A stretch of 60,000 bases of DNA. Origin: Takakia lepidozioides (lineage: Eukaryota; Streptophyta; Takakiopsida; Takakiales; Takakiaceae). The translations under genes were made by a program, and so were the position numbers. Below, piece after piece: positions 22,840-35,400 of this stretch. Below the pieces are notes generated by a model that had not been told where the DNA came from, made no database searches, and saw nothing but the letters and a program-made list of their open reading frames with translations. The DNA lies in the NCBI GenBank assembly GCA_030704615.1, contig CM060732.1, positions 14,324,001 to 14,384,000 on the forward strand, read 5' to 3'. Position 1 is the stretch's first letter. Each line of letters opens with the position of its first letter.

Positions 22840-25110
22840 GCTAGAAACGTAGGGAGTAGGCCAAAGGTCTCAGGTTGCAAAAACTTAAATGTGCAACCCA
22901 CTGTATTGTCTACAAAGATTGGAATGAAAATAAAACCATTTGATGAAGGAACTGTTGGTTCACCCATTGAACCATTCTTTATTCACCTCATTCTTGTCTG
23001 GTACCTGTACCGGGCATGTAAAACACACTTCAAATATTGGAATGAATCAAATATCATTTGACCCCCGAACTACTCGTTAAACGAGTAACGATTAATCACA
23101 AATAAATGAACAGACAAATAAATCATTTGCCTCCCCATCGACGCGCTCACCCCTCAAGCCATTCCATAATTTAATTGAATTTAAATTAATTTTAAGCCAA
23201 TAAATAGGTTTGCACTGCCTTTCATTGGGGGTTTCTGGCACGTATCGATTTTGTTTTTGGCTCAATTTTGTTCTGCGGCTTCAAGCATCCCACCGCTACT
23301 CCCCCGCCAGAATTTGGACCAATCAAAAATGCCAAAAAAAATAAAATATCTTCGCTCACTATTGCAGAACTCTTTTATGAAGAGTGCATGAAGTAGAACA
23401 CAAATCAAGTTTGGAGTGCAAAACAGGGAAGAAACTGTGGTTTTGGGTCCAAATGAATTTTCTTTGCTCCCAAATTTGGCACACACGTTGCATATGGAGT
23501 CATTACACGCCCCATTCAAAAACGGAATGAAAAAAAAAATCATGAGCATGCGAAACGTAGTCCAACAGGTCCCAAAGTAATAGGAGATCCAACGGAATAC
23601 ATTCAACGTGTGAACGGATGGTTGTCCATCCAAATCATTTTTGTTTGCTTCCAAACTTTGCCAGTACGTTTGAGACACCCTCTCACAGGTCTCGGACTAA
23701 TATGAATTAATCGAAATTCATTCGATGGCTCAACGGATGGTTGACCATCGAAATGATTTTGGTTCGCTTTGAGACTTGGCCAGTATATTCAATGTACCAT
23801 GTAAGAGGCCCCAGAGTAATATGAGATCAATCGAAATTTGTTCAATGGGCCAACGGATGGTTGCCCATCCAAATGATTTTTGTTCGTTTTGAGACTTGGC
23901 ATGTGTGTTCAATGTACCCTCTGATAGGTCCCAGTGTAATATAAGATCAATCGTTAACAATTAATCATGAATCATCCAACAGGGGAACTATTGGTTCACC
24001 CTTTGAACCATTTTACATTGACCTCATACTTGTCCGGTAACTTTAAGAGGGCATGTACAAGACACTCGCAAAGTTTCAAATCAATCCAAAATCATTTGGC
24101 AGGGGAACGATTGGTTCACCCATAGCCAATTTCAGGGGCTCGAATTGCCAATTTTAGGGGCTGGACTTGCAATTTGAGGGGCTGAAATTGCCATTTCATG
24201 GGCTTCAATTGCCAATTTCAAGGGCTGGACTAGCAATTGCCATTTCATAGGCTACAATTGCAATTTGAGGGGCTGGAATTGCAATTTGAGGGGTTGGATA
24301 TAAATTTCAGGGGCTTGAATTGCAATTTGAGGGGTTGGAATTGACAATTTCAAAGGCTCAAATTACAATTTGAGGGGCGGCCGGAGTTGGCCATTTTAGG
24401 GATTGACATTACCAATTTTAAGGGCTTGAATTGCATTTTGAATTGTAATTCAAGGGTTAGAATGGGCCATTAGGGGGCTAGAATTACCAAAGCAATGACA
24501 TCCAAAGCAGTGACATCCAAAGCAATATAAAATCATTTGATAGCGGAATGATTGGTTCACCCTTTCAACCATTTTTTTATTCACGTCATAATTGTCCGGT
24601 ACCTGTAAGCCTGCCTGTAAGAGGGCATGTGGCAGACACTTGCAAAGCTTCAAAGCAATGTAAAATCATTTGATAGGGGAACAATTGGTTCACCCTTTCA
24701 ACCATATTTGTCCGGTACCTTTAAGATGGCATGTGAAAGACACTTGCAAAGCTTCAAAGCACTCAAAAATCATTTGATATGTTCATGATTGATTCACCTT
24801 TCAAACCATTTTAGATTGACTTGAAACTTGTGAAAGACCTGTAAGAGGGCATGTACAAGACACTTGCAAAGTTTCAAATCAATTTAAAATCATTTGGTAG
24901 GGGGACGATTGGTTCACCCTTTAAACCATTTTAGATTGATGTCATACTTCTCAAATACGTGTAAGAGAGCATGTAGAAGACACTTGCAAAGTTTTGGAGC
25001 AGTAAAATATCATTTCATCGGGGAAGTTTCCGTTCACCCTTTCATCCAATTTTGAATTGAACTGGATTTTTACTAAATAAAATGATTTAGAAGGCATAGG
25101 ATTGTGGATT
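22840..25110. repeat. AT-rich tandem-repeat field with three repeat families
   Basis: A unit of roughly 130 bp with TTGGTTCACCCTTT, TTGTCCGGTACCTGTAAG, GGGCATGT and GACACTTGCAAAG recurs at about 22935, 23975, 24100, 24540, 24680, 24790, 24895 and 25020. A second unit of about 120 bp (CAACGGATGGTTG..CCATC, TTGAGACTTGGC) repeats three times at 23600-23960. A third, of 20-30 bp (CAATTTGAGGGGCTGGAATTG type), fills 24120-24490. No gene is visible. This could be a decayed satellite or the non-coding body of a transposon. Confidence 0.75.
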
Positions 25111-25124
25111 TGTGTGGGCGCAAT

Positions 25125-25407
25125 GATTAGTGAGCAAAGAATTCAGCTCATTGCTTGTAAATATATTTCCATTTGTACTATATTTCCATCTTCCATCTTA
25201 TTCATGTGCCGCACGGCCTCACCCTCGATTCATGCTTGCTTGAACCAATGCAATAAACAAAATTGAGTACCTATTAAATCAGAGCAATGGAAGCTCTAAT
25301 GTCTTCCAACATCCAAGAAAGAAACCCGGGAAAAAACCTAAATCACCCCCCAAAATGAACCCCCCCCCCCCCCCCCCCCCCCCACCCCCCCCCCCCCCCC
25401 CACCACC
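25125..25407 (+). repeat. Direct repeat of about 225 bp, copy 2, ending in a 50-base poly-C tract
   Basis: This matches 15650-15880 word for word in order (AGCTCATTGCTTGTAAATATA, CCATCTTATTCATGTGC, CCTCGATTCATGCTTGCT, AATCACCCCCCAAAATGA) and, like it, runs into poly-C, here 25358-25407 with a single A. The two copies lie 9.5 kb apart in the same orientation. The MULE B transposase begins just beyond. Confidence 0.8.
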
Positions 25408-26335
25408 ACCCGCCATGTTTACCTTTGACACAGACTTCCAAACCGAGCATCTCCTCTGCAATGGCCTTCATGACACTTGCCTTCGATTCATGGCGGGTCT
25501 GCTGCTCGGGGGATCAATGCCATACATGGGATCTGTGTCACACAGGGCTCCGCAGCGGACAGGGGATCAAGGTCCAGCAGCTTGGCCATACCCCCATTGA
25601 GTGTCCCAAGTCTTGTTCCACAAGTTCGGACAATTAAACCCTCTGGTACATGTGGCCGCAACATCTTGAACACCTTCACTTGGTGCTTGCATAGGTTCCC
25701 TTCCATGGCGTTAGTGTATACAGTGTCTGGAGAAGACATGCTTTTTTACCTTCGCAGGATCCCCTGTGTGCTCGGGCAATTCCACGTTGGATTCCGGTGT
25801 CTGCCCAGCCATCCACACCGCATTTTGCACGAAATATCCCATCCTAGAGTTGCGAATGAAACCTTCAGCGTTCAAGGTCGAAATGTACCAATAATGTGTG
25901 AGGAGGCTACCTGGTAGGATGTAGACCAACCAATCCAATCGACGCTCATCCATTTTGTCTTGTTTGGGACAAGCGCCTCTTTAGGTTGGCATGGTACGCT
26001 TCAATTCCAACATTTGTATCTTGTCCGGCATGTGGGATATTTTGAGCTCCAACAACCCACATGTCCACTTTCGGGATCCACCATTTGTGGATATACAAGA
26101 AGAACAATTCAGCTGCGGGATACTTTGTTTGTAAGTCATACAATTGAAACACAACCTAGGCCTGCGAAGAGTCACCAATGGGACCACCTTTATTGTACAT
26201 AATGTCCCCCATACCTATCAAGACATCGGCCCTTAATTGGGCATCCTTGATCTTCTCAATGGCATTCCTCAGCTAGGCCCTTCGAACATGCCAAAGGCAC
26301 AGGAAAACCGGCACCCCTGGGAACGTATGGCTGAA

Positions 26336-26931
26336 CCATCCACAAAATCGCATTAGCAAGGCCACTACAATACCACAACAAGACCACCACAAATCATATA
26401 CAAGTATGATTCTCTGATAAGTGCTCCCCTGCTCCTGATCCCCTGATCTCCTTTGACTGAACCCCTCATACAGATCCAGTAAAGGCAATGAAAGTGCAAT
26501 ACACGAGCCCTGCGAAGGCCAGTCAAAGGCCGATAAAAATCTCATTGTCGGATCTAAGATTTGCTGCTCCTGATCCCCTGGCACCCTGAGTCTCCTGGTC
26601 CCTTGATCACTGATCCCATAATTGATCCCCTTTCACTGATCCCCCCCTGCAACCCTGGACTCCTGGACCCTCGATCATTGTCGGATCTAAGATCTGCTGC
26701 TCCTGATCCCCTGGTACCCTGAGTCTTCTGGTCCCCTGATCACTGATCCCATAATCAGTCCCCTTTCACTGATCCCCCATGCAACCCTATACTTCTGGTC
26801 CCCTCTACACGGATCCCTCGCAATGAAACATTGTGACTGGTCCCCTCTTGAGCACTGCTCCCCTGATGCAGAAGCAGGCAAGGCAATGGAAGTTCATTGG
26901 TAGGGGGGAGGGATTGTGAACAAACCAAATG
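26336..26931. repeat. GATCCCC-rich intron of element B, with a 134-bp tandem duplication
   Basis: The intron between the second DDE Asp and the CLWHV exon is full of CTGATCCCCT and CTGGTCCCCT words. A block of about 134 bp starting TCGGATCTAAGAT is duplicated in tandem (about 26548 and 26682). The rest of the intron is unremarkable. Confidence 0.75.
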
Positions 26932-27131
26932 GCGTTAATCTCAGCATCGACATCGTCCACAATGAATGCGTTGGGACGCCAATCCGGCTGATCGGCTTGG
27001 AGCCTTTGACGAAGAGCCAACATCCAACTTGACAAATCGTTGGCATTATTTCTTGAAGATATTATGTATGCAACAAGGATTCCGTTCAGCCAAATGTCGA
27101 AGACCATAAGAGTATACATGGCATACTGCAC

Positions 27132-27655
27132 ACAAAGACGAAAATGTGCAATGTAAGTACTTTTGTTTTGAAAATATGCGAAACATTTTACTGAATTAAT
27201 GACAAAAAATCACAGGATGTCAACCCCGAACCTTGTAACCCCTTCTGTTCTCATTTTAGTATTCCGTGATCCCCCCTGTGGGCTATGCCATGATCCCCTG
27301 GAAGGACCTCTCTATAACCCCCCAAGGCATGCATTTGCTAAGTTGTCTTCCCTCCTCCCGGCGCACCCCTCACTACGAATCACACAAGTACACGTCATGG
27401 TCCCAAAATGGTCCCAACATATACAAAGCAGTATACATAATGGAGTTTGGCCCATGTGTCTAGTCCCCTAATGGGCTGAGGCAGCCGTGGTGTCGAATCT
27501 GATAGGGATAATAGGTCAGTGGTGATGACCCAGTGTCGTGATCGGATCAGGCTATGCTCCCCCCTATGCCCCTGCTCCCCACTAATCCCCTTCATAGTGA
27601 AAGATGCTATACTCTCATGCTCCCAGGAGTCCACTCCGTCGATTCCACACACTTG
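27132..27655. repeat. Second GATCCCC-rich intron of element B
   Basis: The intron directly after the first catalytic Asp contains GTGATCCCCCCTGTGGG, CATGATCCCCTGG and several CTCCCCNNT words. It lies at the same gene position as the intron that follows DATFGTN in element A. Confidence 0.65.
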
Positions 27656-29099
27656 TGTTCATTGGTTCCGAAGGTCGCATCACAAGAGACGATTCGTTTG
27701 TCACCCATTTCGAGCATTGTTTTTTTTCTGAAATTCTGTTTGAATGCCAATGGCAAATTTGAGGTCGACATTGCCGCGCCATATTCCATCGGGCGTGTCC
27801 TCTTGATAGAAGAAAACACTCTGGGGCTGGGCCTCCTTCCACATCTTCAGACTGCTCCCTCGTCCTTATGTCGCTTGAAAGTCTCACATGCAAGCTTGTC
27901 CATGATATTTCTGATGTCATGCTCAAGCACAACATCATCACGACACCACTTCTCTCCATTGACCTTGCTGTCAAATACCTGTTGTTCATGTTGGGCCATG
28001 ATTTCAGCAGGCGACAACCCAGCACGTATGCTATCCGTTATCCACATCTTAACCTCTTCACTAAGGTGAGGTGCGTGCGCGAAACGGGTGTTAGTTGAAG
28101 TCGGGTCAATGTGGCCATGGCAGACCTTGTCACGTCCATCAACATGGTTTTTGTTGTAGTATGTTATGACAGCAAGAGAAGGATCCATGTAGCATTATCC
28201 AGTCCTAAACTGACAGAGACAACCCCTCTTGATGGACTCTCCCTGAACGACTTTCTTCTGTCTCGGCCCTTTGTGGTTGTTGTAAGAAGGCGATGAAGCA
28301 TCTAGCACACACCCTCTCCTGCCCGTTCCTTCTCTTTAAAGAATGTTTATTGACAGGTACACAATGGAACCTGAACAATGATGAGAACTAAGTCGGCGGA
28401 GTGGAATACTCGGAGTAAGAGAGCATAGCATTTTGACAAAATAGAAGAGCAAACAATGCAAACAAGCAGCATGCCATTACAAAGAACACACTGAGACCAT
28501 CTAGAAACCACGAAGGAGAAGGCGGACTTTATCACAAGATAGCAACTATTGGCCCTTGGAGCTAAGAGCTCACCCTCCTCATGCTTTCCCTTTTTAGGCA
28601 CCGTTCTGTTGAAGTGAGTGGGCGCCTCTGCCCTTTCTTCCTCCCCTCTCACAAAATCGTCGATCCTGGTCCAAGGAATGACTGCAACATCCGTATTCAC
28701 ACGATGTCCACCTCCACTTGAAATAGTTGGAGTCCATATAAGCGACCTGTGGTTGAAGGAACCATCCAGGGGGATTTGCAACGTGCCACGCAGCTGTGAT
28801 AGAAGAATTGACGTGTGCAACTCCGAAGATCCACTCATGATGCCCGGCACCCCTGCAGGAACAGTACACAGCAGCAGACCACACGCGTCCTGAAGAAACA
28901 GTACACAGCAGCAAACTACATGCGCAAGTGCAGCATACACGCGCGCAAAGAGGAACAAATCTGCGAGCAGCTGGAAACCCTAAATTTCAATACATCCACT
29001 CCGTTCATCTCACAGACCAAAATGGCGGGGAACTTGCATGGTGGTTGGATGGGGGAGGACGACACAGATGAACAGAATGATAGCCACGTGCAAACAGCC

Positions 29100-31180
29100 C
29101 TGACACTTGACACGTGGAAGGGGGGATCGCGGACGGGGGGGGGAAGCGGAAGGATGGGGGATCACGCAGGTGGTGTGGGGGATCAACGGAGAGGGGACCG
29201 CCATGGGGGGACGATGATGGATCCGCCGTTGACGCGCGCGCGGGGGGGGGGGGGGGGGGGGTGGGGGGGGGGGGTGGGGAGACACGTGGCATGGCGGCGG
29301 CGGGGGATCAACTGAGGCGGGGGGGAGCGACGGCTCGGGGATCGCGCCGTGGATGGGAGGGGGGATCGACGGCTAGGGAAACCACCACGTGGTGGTAGAA
29401 GACGAGAGGGGGATCACTTCCCGGTTTGGACGGGGGATCAACCGACGGGGGTGGGGGGGGCCGGGGGATCGCCACGTGGATGGGAGGAGGGGATCGAATG
29501 CGGGGGGACCGCGGATGACCCAGTTTTCAGGTTGGATGGATGCGCAGGGATGGACGGTTCAGGGGAGCACCACGTGCTGGCCGATGGGTGGAGGGGATCA
29601 GTCACCGCATTGGACGGGGGATCAAGCGAGGGGGGGGGGGGGAACCGGCGATGGCCCGGGGGATCGCGCCGTGGATGGGATGAGGGGATCGACGGTGGGG
29701 GAGTGCCACGTGGCCTGTCAATGTCATCGGCCCTTCATCCGGCAGTCGTCCATCCCTTGCCCGGGAGGATGGCGGGGGGATGAGGCACGGATGACCCAGA
29801 ACATCCATTGTTTTGAGGTTGGATGGATGTGCAGGGGATCGACGGTTCGGGGAGCAGCACGTGGCGGGCGATTGGGGTTGGGGGATCACTCCCGCTCTGA
29901 ACGGGGGATCAACCTAGGTCGGGGGGAGCGGCGACGTCCCGGGGAATCGCGCCCTGGATGGGATGAGGGGATTGACGCGCCACGTGGCGTGTCAGTGTCA
30001 TCGGCCCTTCATCCAGCCCTCGTCCATCCCCTGCGCGGGAGGATGGCAGGGGGATGAGGGGCAGATGACCCAGAACATCCATTGTTTTGAGGTTGGATGG
30101 ATGTGCAGGGGATCGACGGTTTGGGGGAGCAGCACAAGAGCAGCACGTGGCGGGCGATTAGGGTTGGGGATCACTCCCGATCTGGACGGGGGATCAACCC
30201 AGGTCGGGGGGAGCGGCGACGTCTCGGGGGATCGCGCCGTGGATGGGACGAGGGGATCAACAGCGGGGGACCGCGATGTGGCGATGGACGTGTCATCAGC
30301 CCTTCATCCGGCCCTCGTCCATCTTGGCTGAACGGGGGATCAACCCAGGTCGGGGGGAGCGGCGACGTCCCGGTGAATCGCGCCCTGGATGGGAGGAGGG
30401 GATCGACAACGGGGGAGTGCCACGTGGCGTGTCAGTGTCATCCGCCCTTCATCCGGCCGTCGTCCATCCCCTGCGAGGGAGGATGGCAGGGGGATGAGGG
30501 GCAGATGACCCAGAACATCCATTGTTTTGAGGTTGGATGGATGCGCAGGGGATCGACGGTTCGGGGAGCAGCACGTGGCGGGCGATTAGGGTTGGGGGAT
30601 CACTCCCGGTCTGGAGGGGGGATCAACCCAGGTCAGGGGGAGCGGCAACCTCTCGGGGGATCACGCCGTGGATGGGACGAGGGGATCGATGGCGGGGGGA
30701 GCGCCACGTGGCGGTGGACGCGTCATCGGCCCTTCATCCGGCCGTCATCCATCCCCTACGCGGGAGGATGGCGGGGGGATGAGGGGCGGATGACCCACAT
30801 CATCCATTTAATTGAGGTTGGATGGATGGGGAGGGGATCGACGGTTCGGGGAGCGCCACGTGGCTGGAGATGGGGGTGGGGGATCACTCCGGCACTGGAC
30901 GGGGATCAACCCAGGGAGGGGATCCACAGCGGGGGGCCGCCACGTGGCTGGAGATCGGGCGGTGGTGTGGGCCGCCATGTGCCAGCGGTGGGGCGGGGCT
31001 CATGGGTCCCGGGCGGGGGCGGCGGGCGTGCGTGGGGGTGAGGGGGGGGGGCGGGGGGCAGCGGGCGGAGGGGCCGGAGGGGGGTGGGGATGATTTGACA
31101 TGGGGCGTCCAGCTCGCCGACGAGGCTGGCGGAGCGGGCGTTCCCAAATCCCGGGCTGTACCTCGCGGGCCGTACCTGTC
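29100..31180. repeat. GGGGATC-rich flank of element B with a 280-bp tandem repeat
   Basis: This GC-rich stretch carries dozens of GGGGATC words. A repeat unit recurs with GACCCAGAACATCCATTG or a variant at 29517, 29793, 30067, 30507 and 30792, giving spacings of 276, 274, 440 and 285 bp. Units also share CCCTTCATCCGG and a CACGTG core, mostly as GCCACGTGGC. Long ORFs on both strands are by-products of the GC-rich repeat. The block ends near 31180 where AT-rich DNA starts. It is the upstream flank of the transposase gene, and the motif is inverted relative to the introns. Confidence 0.8.
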
Positions 31181-31221
31181 AGATCACACGCTTGCCAATC
31201 AAGCCACATCCATATTGGGAC

Positions 31222-31483
31222 CAGTGATTTTTTTCTTAAATTTGAAAATAGAACGAGTGGCTACAAGAAATAGCTATATATTCTGTTCATCCATTGAAAA
31301 TTTGGATAGAATCATCCTCCCATGTACTTTCCACATTTGGCGAATTCATCCATTATTATTTTTTTCCTTGTAGAAGTTTGGCGATTTCATCCATGAAAAA
31401 ATTGGGAATTTATGACAGAATATTCCATTTTAATGTTTTGAGGTCGCCATTTGGCGATTTTTCGCCAAAAAAAAAAAACACTG
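31222..31483. mobile_element. hAT-type MITE, 262 bp
   Basis: The element begins CAGTGATTTTTTT and ends AAAAAAACACTG, imperfect terminal inverted repeats starting CAGTG. It is flanked by a perfect 8-bp target duplication ATTGGGAC at 31214-31221 and 31484-31491. An 8-bp duplication and CAGTG ends are characteristic of the hAT superfamily. It has no coding capacity. Confidence 0.92.
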
Positions 31484-31491
31484 ATTGGGAC

Positions 31492-32482
31492 CGGTCTTCG
31501 GGTGTGCAGGGCCGCTTTACACTACAACCCAATTTAGAAACAGATTGAAGTGGCAGTAAACAATGCGTACATTTTGTCAATCGGCTTTGCAGGCTTTCCA
31601 CCAGGGCTCTTACATAGCTACAGGCTTGATGGCAACCACTGAGGGGTGCGTTCTTGCCTGACAACAAAGACGTTCCTATCCTCACCTCCTCCTGTGGAGA
31701 TGTCACGTTCTACTTGGTGTCGTGTCTAGGCACCTTCTTACACATGCAAGAGTATGAGCTTTCATTGATTCGAAATACAAATGGGTTCAGTCAAGAACCC
31801 TAACACGAAGTGGCCCTAGATAGTGGCCCAACTGTGCCATTAGTTTGTGGGGCATAATCCAGGGACTTTTCTTCAAGCATATACTTTTGGTCCTGACCCA
31901 GAGCCCCTTTCCATGGGGCATACTGAAATTAGGGGCTTGTTACCAGACAGAAAACTTGGAGGTCGCAAATCTCTGATACCAGACTTCATACACTTGCAAA
32001 ACATCCATTAGCCATGTTCACACCCATCTGTTCAATCCCAACATTGATGAAAAAAAAAAAATCGGTTCATTAGAATAAAATGGGGCTCAGTGTGTAATCT
32101 GTATTGCAGCATGATTTTTCACTGCAGTTGGACACTAAAAATCTTGTTAAGATACACCAAGCCCGTAAAGAATACTTGCAACAGGCAATTGCATCATCCC
32201 AATCCCACAGCCAAATTGCTACTACATCTGGACATCCTATCGACATTCCAAAACTTCTTGCACACACTGACTGATCATAGTGGAAACTGAACTGCTGGTA
32301 GTGAGGATAATAGATGGTCAGAGCCGTCAGTCGTATAGAGCACATTTGATTTCCATGACATCAGCACTTTTGCAGCTCAAAGACCAAATCAAAGAAGTGG
32401 GATCTGTAGTTACACCCGCATTGCTGAGGTAGCTCAACCTTCACATGCCTTAATTTACCACTCATTACATCCAAGTGCCAAA
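31492..32482. other. Intergenic, downstream of DEG15, no gene seen
   Basis: It contains the 3' untranslated region of DEG15 (minus strand) and unremarkable AT-rich DNA. A G-poor stretch with GTGGCCCTAGATAGTGGCCC at 31810 is a small direct repeat. Confidence 0.5.
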
Positions 32483-35400
32483 TCAAAGCCGACTAAGACG
32501 GTTGTGGAGTGGCAAAGAACCACGGGTAGAATAGCTGGGCTCCAAACGAGCAGGCTGTGTGGGGCTCTGGAGGTGAGCTCCATGTTCAACCAATGCTGGC
32601 AGCTTCAAGGAGAGCTCTGGCCCTGTCTTGGAAATGTAGTCTGCAAAGCGGGAGCCCTTCCGTGGCTCTCCCTCACCTTCCACATCAGGAAGAGGGGTGA
32701 AAGCTTGAGGACCTGAGAACCTGGGAAGCTGCGATGGACGAGGAGGGGTTGGAGGTACTAGTGCCCACACAGCAGCCAGCTGCTCATTGGGCTTATCAAG
32801 CTCCAAAAGAGGACCCCAATCCGATCCATCTGCCACAAACAAGTAACAACTTTCAAAGTCTTGTAGATCCATATGCATTACCAACTCGGTTTGGTTGATG
32901 GCATGACTCAGTCTGTAGCACTTCTGTTGATTGTTTCACCGTGTATACCTTTTGATGATCTCTGGACTACTAGCTCATCTCAAAAGTATCTTCGATAGTA
33001 ACCTGCTACACTTGTGGGACTTCAAATTTGGCACTGCTGCTCGAAAGCTTCAGTTTCCTTGAACTCAAACACAGGTTGCACTGCCAGAACCCCTAGCAAC
33101 ATGACAGATGACGGTCTTCACTTTGGAAAGCACTGATGGTGTATATATTCAGGATGAACAAATGTCAAAAAAATCCAGGCAGGAGACTTGAAAAATGAGC
33201 TCTATTGACAAGCAACAAACAGAAACGAACAGATTGATGTTGGCAAATCACCTCCAAAAGAAAAGACCAACTCCAAGGCAGAAAATAACAACTGAAATTA
33301 AGGAAGACATGACAATAGCCAACTCACCTCCAAAAGCAAACTCAAAGATAGGTGCCAAGGCAGCAAATGGCACACTGAAATTAAGGTAAGGGATCACTGT
33401 GCCTCCACTGTGCCGTGCATTGCTGTTACAACCATGCAACCCCTTCAGAACCTGAAAGCTAGGTGGCACAATATAATCTTGAGTCATTACCCCCATCAAT
33501 ATCAAAGTAGAAGAAGAAGAAGACTCTGACCAGAGCCAGCGTAAATAAGACCCATTTTGCCCCGCGGCTACTGCCCCTTTCCGGGGCAATATCAAAGTAA
33601 AGGTAACCCATACACTGGACATTTGCAGAAAACACATAACTGAGTCTATAATAGCTTTGCTTCCACAGTCAAAAGCCACATAAAACTTAAACTTCAAAGA
33701 ACGAAAGTCACACCTGGTGACCAAACCAATCAAGTGGCCTTCCCCATTAACCACAGCCCCGCCACTGCCGCCTGGATGAACAGCTGCTGTTGTTTGGAGC
33801 ATTGCAGCATCGCAAGATTTTCCCTCGTTTCTGCCTTCTGCCCGTATTGCTGCTCTGGTAAAGAGAGAACTAGTACCTGCTTTCACTATTCTGGCCACCA
33901 CCCCTGCTGTCACTGATGGGCGCAATTCTGCAGAAGGGATCACAATAAATGTTGGTCAAAGAGAGCAGAGAGTTAGCAATTAAAGGGAATGAGGCAAAAT
34001 TGTAATTGATCTTCATTGCAATGAAACAATCTCGAGGAAACCCAATTCCCCATTTCACTTCATTTCATCTATGGCATGATTGCTCCACTGAAATCTTGAG
34101 TGGAGAACAGGACTGAGGTAGTATCCATAACCATTCAATGTGTTGAGTGATCTGCACATTAACCAGAGAAGAAAGTAATACCTGAGCGAGGTCCGAAAAG
34201 GCCATGTCCTAGAACAACCGCTGTAGAACCTGGAGTAGGGCACTCCTTCTCAGGTACAATCGGACAAAGACCTGGGGGTGGTAAACCAAGCTGCAACAGC
34301 GCAATATCCAGAGGGCCCTGGGAAACATAAATGGGTCGGGCTGCATGCCATGACCGTGGCTGACGGTGATCCAAACGGACCCTAATGCGTTGATAGTTTT
34401 TCCGACCTGTATCTACAGGCCAAGCACTGGCATGAACACTCAATGAACCATTCTTGGGGCGAGAGCTTACAGAAGACAATCCTTCTGACGTGTTATTCAC
34501 ATACAAAGGTTCCCTTAACCGTACATCATCCCGACTGACTCCACCACAGTGGGATATATCCGGATGGACATCTTGTGGACAATTCTCCCCGCAGAAAGTG
34601 CAAGCGAGACCTGTCTTGCACTGCCAATTGTCCACTGTGGAGGGCTGTAAGCTTCCTCCTTGTCTGGTCCAACTCACCGCAGGTAACTGAGAGATCCGAG
34701 TTTTGCCAAACCGCCAAGGTTCAAGCAAATGTGCATTGGTAAGTATGAGACCGTCTTTGTTTAGAATGATGCCCGAAGCCCATGCACCATCCCCTATGGT
34801 GATAAGAACAACTGATGCCATGGCTTGCTCCACAGCTGATGGGACGTAGTGGCTGAACTGCAGTGCTGGGTGAGGATCTTCAACTTCAGCTCGACAGGAG
34901 CGAACCTGGAGAGGGGTATCAACCCTCTCTTGCATTGGTGACCCAGATGAAACGGATGAAGAACGTTGCAACCGTCTTGCAAATGGACATCCTAAGGCAA
35001 TCCCAACGCCTTGGAGAGCTGGTGCCAGTACATTCCATGTCATCACAAGCTGCAGTTACAACATTTTACTGCTCGTTATCCACTAAAAGAGTTTACATGA
35101 ACCCAAAACGATGCAGCACTCAGCCATGACCTTTCATGACATTCAGAAAAATCCCTCAAAGAGAATTGCCAACACTTTGCACAAAAAACAAACAACCATA
35201 CTCTGGTTTTGCCTTTTGACTCCCGAGAGTCTGCAAGTATCTGCTGGGGTGTAGGCCAGAACTACAAATAAACAAGGTCAAATATGGTACCTGCACTTCA
35301 GCAGCACCACCTCGTTGGCGCAATGGTCTGGTGAGCATGCCAACAAGAGCGCCATGCTCATCAAAGACTGGTCCCCCTTCCATTCCTGAAGGCGACAATC

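Larger units (their letters stand above)
25480..28838 (-). pseudogene. MULE-like transposase, near full length but damaged (element B)
   Basis: Read on the minus strand: an N-terminal domain (from about 28838; VAVIPWTRIDDFV), an intron, then KRGCLCQF and MDPSLAVITYYNKNH (FAR1-like zinc-binding region). Next come DATFGTN (first DDE Asp, about 27690), an intron, and YTLMVFDIWLNG with AFIVDDVDAE (second Asp). Another intron leads to FPGVPVFLCLWHVRRA, then TNVGIEAYHANLKRRL (Glu) and a SWIM-type NLCKHQVKVFKM. Intron ends near 27131, 26931 and 26336 are GT/AG-like. Damage includes a TAA in the zinc region, two TAG codons where Trp is expected (after VRRA and in QAWVVF) and frameshifts near 27850 and 25950. 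MULE transposases of this layout are mudrA-like. Confidence 0.85.

Noticed and set aside
29005-31147. Many long ORFs in the GGGGATC repeat field (up to 314 codons)
   Set aside because: GC-rich tandem repeats lack stops in several frames at once; translations are repetitive and unlike proteins.
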